From NCBI GenBank assembly GCA_002494885.1, contig DACV01000002.1:310001-374000 (forward strand): a stretch of DNA of 64,000 bases, written 5' to 3'. Both the position numbers and the translations under genes were made by a program. The stretch is from Methanobacterium sp. UBA44. Its GTDB lineage: Archaea; Methanobacteriota; Methanobacteria; Methanobacteriales; Methanobacteriaceae. The notes under the pieces were generated by a model. The model was not told the origin of the DNA. It worked only from the letters and a program-made list of their open reading frames with translations, and ran no database searches. Shown piece by piece: positions 1-6,808 of the stretch (its first letter is position 1; each line of letters starts with the position of its first letter).

Positions 1-69
1 GCAGGGTCTAAATTCTCTACAATATCGGCAGTAATTACATCAGGCTCAAATATGGCTAAATTTGAGTAA
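1..69 (-). other. possible protein-coding remnant at window edge
   Basis: Read on the minus strand, this edge stretch gives an open, protein-like segment (residues such as IFEPDVITADIVENLDP) running off the window. Upstream on the minus strand the frame meets a stop codon at about position 98 and no ATG, GTG or TTG precedes the protein-like part. It could be the first codons of a gene whose start is damaged, or a fragment. The family is not recognised. Low certainty, because only about 25 codons are visible. Confidence 0.2.
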
Positions 70-306
70 CTTAAATTACACTAATTTTGCCAATATCTAC
101 ATTTTAACAATAATTCACTAATAAACGATTATAATATTTTATTATTTAAAATTTATTAAAAAAAAGATAGATTGATAGTTGATATTAAAATTTTTGAGCT
201 AAGTTATTTTTTTATATAGTTAAATAAAATATAATTATTTCTATTTGCTTTTAATAGTAAATAATAATATTCTGCTATAAAAAACAATTATTAAATATTA
301 AATTTA
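70..306. other. AT-rich intergenic region upstream of the DUF262 gene
   Basis: No gene is seen here. The sequence is very AT-rich with several TATA-like stretches, and the G-run that probably serves as ribosome binding site for the DUF262 gene begins at 307. The promoter of that gene should lie here, but no single box could be chosen with confidence. Confidence 0.4.
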
Positions 307-319
307 GGGGGCAAAGAGT

Positions 320-2200
320 ATTAAAAATCTTCCAACACTACAAGAATTATTTAACCACAATATTTTTAAAGTTCCTGACTATCAAAGAGGTTATTCATGG
401 GAAAATAGACATAGAGATGACCTTTTAGAAGATTTAGAGCTAATTAAAGAAAAGAAACATTATACTGGCACTGTTGTAATTAAGAGTCGAGGCGAAAAAG
501 AAGGCATGGCTAAGACATTCCAAATTTACGATATAGTGGATGGTCAACAACGATTTACAACTTTAATTATTCTTTTAAGTGTAATAGCAGAAGAAATGAG
601 GGATATTAAACATATAAATGCCCCTATAATTGCAGATAATATCATTACAACATATATCAAAGAAATGGGTATGGATGAGCCTTCTATTTACAAATTAGAA
701 CTTGATGAATATAATAATACATATTTCAAAGATGCTGTAATTGAGGGGAATAAAGGGGTTGAACAATCTATTGAATCCCATAAACGATTAGATGATGCTA
801 AATCCCAATTCAAAAATTATCTGAATATTCAAAGAAGAGGTACCATCCCCGCACTCTCTGATGAAGAATATTTCAATTTTTTAAATAATTTAGTGAAGAA
901 AATTACCAAATCACTTGTTTTTACTCTATATGAAGTAGAAGATGATGCCGAAGTAGGAGTTATTTTCGAAGTAATGAATGACCGTGGAAAGCCATTATCA
1001 GAGCTTGAAAAAGTCAAAAACTATCTAATTTATTTAACTGGACGTATTTCAGAAGACCATGATACTGAAGATTTGGTAAGAACAATAAATGAAAGCTGGA
1101 AAACTATTCTAGAAAACTTATCAATTGCAGGTATGTCTAAAAACTCTGATGAAGACCGATTTCTCCGTTTAAATTATATTATTAACTATTATTCAGATAT
1201 GAAAACAATAGTGAAAGATGGGGAGAAAATAAGTATCAATAGTCAGTTAGCTGATATCCATAAACAATTAAAGGACTATTTCAAAAAATATGTAAGAAAT
1301 GAAGATTATGGTAAATGTTATAATGAAATGGAAGAATATATCTACTCTCTTAAAAGTATGTCCTACAGGTTGAGAGATATATTAAATCCATCTTATCATA
1401 ATGCATTCCCTACTATAAATGATAAAAAAATGAGAAATGAACTCTCTGTTCCTTTTTCTCAGATTAATAGGCTAGAGGTACAATCCAATATTTTAGTATT
1501 AGCGGTCAGTATCTATGAAAAATTCATTGACCAGCCTGAGAAGCTATTAGATTTAATGAAGTTATGTGAGATTTTAGCGTTTAGAGTTTATTATATTTGG
1601 GGTAAAATGGCTTCAAAGCTCCAAACCAGGATATATAGAATTGCATGTGACATATACCAGGATGATATGAATTATTTTGATATTAAATCAGAAATTAAGT
1701 CAATTTTAGAGAAGGTAGCACCAGCTAATGAAATTGAATATGAATTAACTCTTTATAATGATTTATATAAGTGGAAAGGTATAAGATACTTCCTTTATGA
1801 ATATGAACGTTACAGATGCTGGCAAGAAATTGATAGTGAACCCAACTTGACATGGGAACACCTTCAAAGTAAAGTTAAAAAGGAAACTATTGAACATATA
1901 TTGCCCCAAACCATTAGAGGAGTTAATCACGTTAAATATTGGACGGAATTATTTACTGAAACAGAACATTCCGAAAATGTATGCAGACTTGGAAACTTAG
2001 TTTTATCATTATGTAGTCCTACTGTGCTAAATAAAGGCTTTGATATTAAAAAAGAGTGTTATAAAAATTCAAAATGGCTTACAGAGCGTGATTTAGCTAA
2101 TTTTGATAAATGGACAATAGATGAGATAAATCTAAGAGAAAAAGAATTGATTAGATTTGCAATTAACCGATGGACTACAGAAGATGAAAAAAATGGTTGA
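320..2200 (+). CDS. DUF262/DUF1524 (GmrSD-like) restriction nuclease with probable ATT start
   Basis: The N-terminal DUF262 domain shows VPDYQRGYSWE (about residues 18-28) and VDGQQRFTTL (about 77-86); the C-terminal DUF1524 part shows EHILPQ and LGNLVLS, the His/Asn pattern of an HNH-like nuclease. Families of this architecture (GmrSD, BrxU) are type IV enzymes that cleave modified phage DNA using a nucleotide. The first canonical start in frame is ATG 506, but that would remove the conserved YQRGYSW motif; the frame is open back to a TAG at 305. A G5 run (307-311) sits 8 bases before ATT 320, which is the best start and gives 626 residues. The true start could be a mutated ATG. The gene lies in a defence cluster with DUF1802 and type I restriction genes. 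Confidence 0.8.
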   Translation: MKNLPTLQELFNHNIFKVPDYQRGYSWENRHRDDLLEDLELIKEKKHYTGTVVIKSRGEKEGMAKTFQIYDIVDGQQRFTTLIILLSVIAEEMRDIKHINAPIIADNIITTYIKEMGMDEPSIYKLELDEYNNTYFKDAVIEGNKGVEQSIESHKRLDDAKSQFKNYLNIQRRGTIPALSDEEYFNFLNNLVKKITKSLVFTLYEVEDDAEVGVIFEVMNDRGKPLSELEKVKNYLIYLTGRISEDHDTEDLVRTINESWKTILENLSIAGMSKNSDEDRFLRLNYIINYYSDMKTIVKDGEKISINSQLADIHKQLKDYFKKYVRNEDYGKCYNEMEEYIYSLKSMSYRLRDILNPSYHNAFPTINDKKMRNELSVPFSQINRLEVQSNILVLAVSIYEKFIDQPEKLLDLMKLCEILAFRVYYIWGKMASKLQTRIYRIACDIYQDDMNYFDIKSEIKSILEKVAPANEIEYELTLYNDLYKWKGIRYFLYEYERYRCWQEIDSEPNLTWEHLQSKVKKETIEHILPQTIRGVNHVKYWTELFTETEHSENVCRLGNLVLSLCSPTVLNKGFDIKKECYKNSKWLTERDLANFDKWTIDEINLREKELIRFAINRWTTEDEKNG

Positions 2201-2277
2201 TTACTAAAAGTTTTTTAGAATAAACTATCCCTAATTTTTTATTCCTTTAGGTTAGGCGCTGGTCTTATAAAACTCAT

Positions 2278-2670
2278 TCATTTATTTTTACGTGTGATAT
2301 TTTCATATGCAGCTTCAAAATGTTCATCAAATAAATCTAAGTCAATATCTTCAGAAGCAGGAAAATAGTACATAAGCTGTTTCGGATGTTTTCCATAAAC
2401 AAATTCAAAACCGGGTATTTCAATATTATTTATCATATCGGGTGTAGCCTTGAAAAATATGTGGAAACGATTATTACTATGGAAATGAACACCAAAAACT
2501 ATCGGATAGCCATCATAAAAAGCAACATAACGCTTATTATTTTTTCTAGTTAAATCCCATTCTTTATCTTCAATATGTTCTTCTATATCACCACATAAAT
2601 CCCAGAATTTATTTACAGCTTCTGGATTAAATTTTGTCATATAATATTCTTTATCAATATAATCTTCCAT
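2278..2670 (-). CDS. hypothetical protein, 130 aa
   Basis: I do not recognise the family. The protein is mixed-charge and soluble, with no signal peptide or membrane segment; its middle has an aromatic-rich beta-like part (AFYDGYPIVFGVHFHS) followed by an acidic C-terminus. ATG 2670 is chosen because GGAG lies 9-10 bases before it; a TTG two codons upstream is the alternative. It converges on the DUF262 nuclease and is followed in the same direction as the DUF1802 gene upstream, so it may be a defence-cluster accessory, but that is only from position. Confidence 0.6.
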   Translation of the reverse strand: MEDYIDKEYYMTKFNPEAVNKFWDLCGDIEEHIEDKEWDLTRKNNKRYVAFYDGYPIVFGVHFHSNNRFHIFFKATPDMINNIEIPGFEFVYGKHPKQLMYYFPASEDIDLDLFDEHFEAAYENITRKNK

Positions 2671-2745
2671 ATTCAATTTCTCCAGGTTTTATCCATTCTA
2701 CATAAGAATAGTTTTTAAAATATAACATAGTCCCTTTTTTAGTTA

Positions 2746-3261
2746 TTAAAAGTGCTTTAAAACTTCATTAAATTCAGAATCACTTAAAACAGGTTTAATA
2801 CCTTCAAGCGAAACTTCCCTCTTTAAATTAGCATAACGAATAGCACCAGGGGTAGGTTCTGCCATAAATGGTTCTTTTAATTCATAAACTCTTAAAGCCC
2901 AAACATAAGCTTTTTGATTCCTTAAATATGATTTTACATGCTCTGGAGTCCAAATATAATATTTTTGTAATCTTCCAGTACTTTGGGCTGATTTCTCAGC
3001 AATATTTTCAAGAGTTGCATAATATTTAATTTCAACTTTATCTCCTTTCTTTTTAGGTAAAGCATTTTCTTCAACAAATGATTGGTGCTTTTTCTGGAAA
3101 CTTTCTAAATAATTATCTTTTAAAGCATAGCTGACTGTTGGATACAGGAGAAACTCTTTTAAGGTTGTTTTATACGTTCTAATTAGTAATGACTGTTTAC
3201 CTTGACCCATTGCTTCAACAGTTGCATTCCATTCTTTAAGGCATTTATTAATTTTATCCAT
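2746..3261 (-). CDS. DUF1802 family protein
   Basis: At 171 residues, its layout fits DUF1802: an N-terminal LKEWNATVEAMGQGKQSLLIR segment split around K/R residues, then a FLLYPT motif, then YYIWTPEHV and VWALRVYELKEP in the C-terminal half. The molecular function of DUF1802 is not known; members often sit beside restriction or DNA-processing genes. The ATG has an upstream GGAGAG ribosome binding site. It is transcribed away from hsdM, so the 138 bases between them hold two divergent promoters. Confidence 0.7.
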   Translation of the reverse strand: MDKINKCLKEWNATVEAMGQGKQSLLIRTYKTTLKEFLLYPTVSYALKDNYLESFQKKHQSFVEENALPKKKGDKVEIKYYATLENIAEKSAQSTGRLQKYYIWTPEHVKSYLRNQKAYVWALRVYELKEPFMAEPTPGAIRYANLKREVSLEGIKPVLSDSEFNEVLKHF

Positions 3262-3343
3262 ATAATCTCTCCAGTATTATATAACTATACTAAACTATTA
3301 AAAAGTTATCATAAAACATTTAAACTTCATACTGTAGATTAAA

Positions 3344-3364
3344 AAATAAGATAAAATCTTATTT
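3344..3364. promoter_or_regulatory. 8-bp inverted repeat upstream of hsdM
   Basis: Perfect arms AAATAAGA and TCTTATTT with a 5-base loop lie 36 bases before the hsdM start, in the divergent hsdM/DUF1802 intergenic region. It could be an operator for a small dimeric repressor or a hairpin in the leader. No repressor gene is adjacent, so the role is open. Confidence 0.35.
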
Positions 3365-3399
3365 ATTAGTAATAGATTTAGAATTGAAGAGGCGGGCAC

Positions 3400-5415
3400 A
3401 TGAACAATTTTCAAGAAAAAGTAACATTCATATGGGACTTAGCAGACCTATTAAGAGGAACATACAAAAGAAATGAATATCAAAAAGTAATTCTACCATT
3501 TACAGTCTTAAAACGATTTGACAGTTCACTAGAACATTCAAAAAAAGATATAATCAGCGAGTATAATCAATTCAAAGACCAATTTGACGATTTAGGACAT
3601 TTATACGCTGCTGCAAAAGATAAAGATGGAAATGAATTAGGCTTTTTCAATTACTCCGAATATGATTTTAAATCGCTTCTCGCCGACCCTGAACATATTG
3701 AAGAAAATTTAATGCATTATCTTGATTGTTTCAGCCCTAACGTTCAGGATATTTTTGATAATTTTTATATTAAAACACATATAGCTCGTTTATCCAAAGC
3801 AAACCTATTACTATTATTAATAAAGAAATTCTCTGAATCCAAAGTCGATTTACATCCAGATAGGGTATCCAATCATGAGATGGGTACTATTTTTGAAGAG
3901 TTAATACGTAAATTTGCTGAACAGTCTAATGAAGAGGCTGGAGAGCACTTTACTCCTCGTGATGTGGTTGAACTAATGACCAAACTAATGTTCATTGAAA
4001 ATGGACTAACTCTTCAAGAAAAAAACTTGATAAGATTAATATACGACCCAGCCTGTGGAACAGGAGGAATGCTTACAAGCTGTAAAGACTATATTAATGA
4101 AATTAATAAGTCGATTGAAGTAGTATTATACGGACAAGAAATAAACCAAGAAATATATGCTATTTGTAAAGCTGACATGCTGATTAAAGGAGAACAAGCG
4201 GAAAATATTAAAGGACCATCAAGCACGCTATCAGATGACCAGCTCCCAAATGAAAAATTCCATTACATGATTTCTAATCCTCCTTATGGAAGAAAATGGG
4301 AACAAGACAAAGAAGTTGTATTTAATGAAGCTGAAAAAGGATATTCTGGTAGATTTGGAGCAGGAACACCACGGATAAATGATGGACAATTATTATTTTT
4401 ACAACACATGCTCTCTAAGATGAAAGATGATGAAAAATCAAGAATTGCTGTAATTACGAATGGTTCTCCTCTTTTTACAGGTGATGCAGGCTCTGGAGAG
4501 AGCAATATCCGAAAATGGATTATTGAAAACGATTATCTTGAAGCAATAATCGGTCTTCCAGAACAATTATTTTATAACACTGGAATAAGGACTTATGTAT
4601 GGATTTTAACCAATGAAAAACCAGATGAGAGGGTTGGTAAAATACAGCTTATTGATTCATCATCTAAATTTAAAAAGATGCGTAAGAGTTTAGGTAATAA
4701 GCGGAATTATCTTCATGAAGAGGACATAACTGGAATTCTTGATTTATATTCTAAATTTGAAGAAAATGATAACTCAAAAATCTTTGATAATGAAGACTTT
4801 GGCTATACTAAAGTAGTTGTTGAAAGACCTTTACAGCTTAACTATAAAATAAATGAAGAAAGGCTTGATAATTTGTATGCTATTAATGCTTTTGCTAAGT
4901 TTGCTGAAAGTAAGAGTAAAGATTTAGATATAAAACTTAAGGAAGAAGAAACAGGTAAGCAAAAACAGGAAGCAATCTTTAGTGCCTTAAAAAAGATTGA
5001 TGGAGTTTACACCAATTGGGATAAATTTGAAGCTCAGGCTAAGAAAGCTTTAAAACCGTTCAATCTATCATCAGCGTTGATTAAAAATATAATCATAGCA
5101 TTATCTGAACATGATGATGAAGCGGAATATGTAGCCGATGGTAAAGGAAATAAAAAACCTGATGCTAAATTAAGGGACACTGAAAAAATACCTCTTAAAA
5201 AGGATATTGAAGATTATTTTGAAGAGGAAGTTATTAAATATTATTCTGATGCATGGATGGACCGTAAAAAAGATAAAATAGGTTATGAGATTAATTTTAC
5301 TCAACATTTCTATAAATATGAGCCTCCAAGACCTCTTGAAGAGATTGAAGCAGATATTAAAAAAGTAACTGCTGAGATTCAAGAATTGATTAAGGAGGAT
5401 TTGGATGAAGTATAA
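3400..5415 (+). CDS. hsdM: type I restriction-modification system methyltransferase subunit HsdM
   Basis: This N6-adenine methyltransferase modifies the target of the type I complex (HsdM2 HsdS, plus HsdR for cleavage). An HsdM N-terminal helical domain comes first (about residues 1-140), then the SAM-binding motif DPACGTGGM near residue 215 and the catalytic NPPYG near residue 292. The C-terminus FYKYEPPRPLEEIEADI is typical of the long HsdM subfamily; length is 671 residues, normal for it. The gene overlaps hsdS by 11 bases, so the two are translationally coupled. It looks intact. Confidence 0.95.
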   Translation: MNNFQEKVTFIWDLADLLRGTYKRNEYQKVILPFTVLKRFDSSLEHSKKDIISEYNQFKDQFDDLGHLYAAAKDKDGNELGFFNYSEYDFKSLLADPEHIEENLMHYLDCFSPNVQDIFDNFYIKTHIARLSKANLLLLLIKKFSESKVDLHPDRVSNHEMGTIFEELIRKFAEQSNEEAGEHFTPRDVVELMTKLMFIENGLTLQEKNLIRLIYDPACGTGGMLTSCKDYINEINKSIEVVLYGQEINQEIYAICKADMLIKGEQAENIKGPSSTLSDDQLPNEKFHYMISNPPYGRKWEQDKEVVFNEAEKGYSGRFGAGTPRINDGQLLFLQHMLSKMKDDEKSRIAVITNGSPLFTGDAGSGESNIRKWIIENDYLEAIIGLPEQLFYNTGIRTYVWILTNEKPDERVGKIQLIDSSSKFKKMRKSLGNKRNYLHEEDITGILDLYSKFEENDNSKIFDNEDFGYTKVVVERPLQLNYKINEERLDNLYAINAFAKFAESKSKDLDIKLKEEETGKQKQEAIFSALKKIDGVYTNWDKFEAQAKKALKPFNLSSALIKNIIIALSEHDDEAEYVADGKGNKKPDAKLRDTEKIPLKKDIEDYFEEEVIKYYSDAWMDRKKDKIGYEINFTQHFYKYEPPRPLEEIEADIKKVTAEIQELIKEDLDEV

Positions 5416-6808
5416 ATTTTATCCTGAATATAAGGATTCTGGACTTGAGTGGATAGAAACGATACCTAAAACTTGGAAGATTCGTAGAATTAAGAGATTA
5501 GGGTCTTTATCAACAAGTAGTGTTGATAAAAAGTCCAATCCTGAAGAAATAAAAATAAAATTAGTAAATTATATGGATGTTTACAAATCTGTAGATAAGA
5601 AAATTGATTCATCTCTTAATTTCATGAATGTGACAGCTAGACCTCAACAGTTGGTCAGCAATGACCTTAAAAGTGGAGATATATTATTTACTCCAAGTTC
5701 TGAAACACCAGATGATATTGGAAATTCTGCAGTTGTTTTTGAAGACCTAAAAAATACTCTTCATAGTTATCACCTTATTAGATTAAGATTTAATGAAGAA
5801 ATCAAATTAACATTAAACTATAAACGATATTTGTTTAACAATCATTTTATTTTGAATCAATTCTCTTCTAAATGCGTTGGAATAACCAGAATGATTTTGG
5901 GAATACCTGGATTTGGAGAATCTTATTCTTTAATTCCACCCTTAGAAGACCAAAAACTTATTACTAATTTTTTAGATAAAAAAACTTCAGAAATTGATAA
6001 AACAATCGAAAAAGACACTCAACTGATTGAACTTCTCAAGGAAAAAAGAATAGCTTTGATTAATCATGTGGTTACTAAAGGTCTTGATGTTGATGCTAGG
6101 ATGAAGGATTCTGGAGTTGAATGGATTGGGGAAATTCCTGAAACTTGGAAAGTTGTCCCTTTAACAAAATTCCTTGAATCAAAGGTAGATTATAGGGGTA
6201 AAACTCCTGAAAAGGTTGATGAGGGAGTATTTTTGGTAACGGGTAAAAATATTAAAAATGGAAAAATAGATTATGAAAAATCACAGGAATATGTTAGAGA
6301 AGAGCTATATAATGATATTATGAGTCGAGGTAAACCTAAAATTGGAGATTTATTATTTACTACTGAAGCTCCATTAGGTGAAGTAGCTAATGTTGATTAT
6401 CCAAAAATTGCTTTAGCTCAAAGAATTATTAAAATGTGTGGAAAAGAAGGAGTTTTGAATAATTACTATTTGAAATATTATATGATGTCAAACAATTTTC
6501 AAGGACATTTACAGAGTTTAGCAACAGGTTCTACAGCATTAGGAATTAAAGCGAGCAAATTATTTATTTTAAGGTTAATTTTACCACCTTATAAAGAACA
6601 ATTGAAAATAGTGAAAAGATTGGATGAAATTGATAAAAAAAGCAGTATTACTGTTCAAAAAATTGAAAATAAGATTGAATTAATGGAAGAATATAAAAAA
6701 TCGCTTATTCATCATGTTGTTACTGGAAAAGTAGATGTAAGGGGGGAGGATTCATTAAAGCAGATACATCAGAAAAAGGATTCCAAACAGACATCATTAA
6801 CCATTTAA
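5405..6808 (+). CDS. hsdS: type I restriction system specificity subunit HsdS, with readthrough C-terminal tail
   Basis: HsdS sets the DNA target. Two target-recognition half-repeats are clear: each begins with a K-D-S-G-x-E-W-I-x-x-I-P-x-T-W-K block (about residues 9-25 and 234-250), and each ends in a coiled helix with a conserved VTKGLD or VTGKVD motif. HsdS proteins normally stop shortly after this second motif. Here 18 extra residues follow (through position 6808) because the expected stop at 6755-6757 reads TTA instead of TGA. The tail lies entirely inside the hsdR frame and looks like readthrough rather than a domain. Confidence 0.93.
   Translation: MKYKFYPEYKDSGLEWIETIPKTWKIRRIKRLGSLSTSSVDKKSNPEEIKIKLVNYMDVYKSVDKKIDSSLNFMNVTARPQQLVSNDLKSGDILFTPSSETPDDIGNSAVVFEDLKNTLHSYHLIRLRFNEEIKLTLNYKRYLFNNHFILNQFSSKCVGITRMILGIPGFGESYSLIPPLEDQKLITNFLDKKTSEIDKTIEKDTQLIELLKEKRIALINHVVTKGLDVDARMKDSGVEWIGEIPETWKVVPLTKFLESKVDYRGKTPEKVDEGVFLVTGKNIKNGKIDYEKSQEYVREELYNDIMSRGKPKIGDLLFTTEAPLGEVANVDYPKIALAQRIIKMCGKEGVLNNYYLKYYMMSNNFQGHLQSLATGSTALGIKASKLFILRLILPPYKEQLKIVKRLDEIDKKSSITVQKIENKIELMEEYKKSLIHHVVTGKVDVRGEDSLKQIHQKKDSKQTSLTI
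6741..6757 (+). promoter_or_regulatory. strong ribosome binding site and ATT start of hsdR
   Basis: A GGGGGGAGGA tract (6741-6750) is followed three bases later by ATT at 6754. With G instead of T at 6756 the sequence would be ATGA, a standard stop/start overlap that ends HsdS and starts HsdR at the same place. The site decides the start of hsdR because no canonical start codon exists in frame before 7120. Confidence 0.65.

Noticed and set aside
6741..6750. Phase-variable G-run controlling hsdR
   Set aside because: The G6 tract is part of a normal ribosome binding site, is short, and lies outside the hsdR frame; a change in its length would mainly affect the last residues of HsdS. The single-base ATGA to ATTA explanation is simpler.
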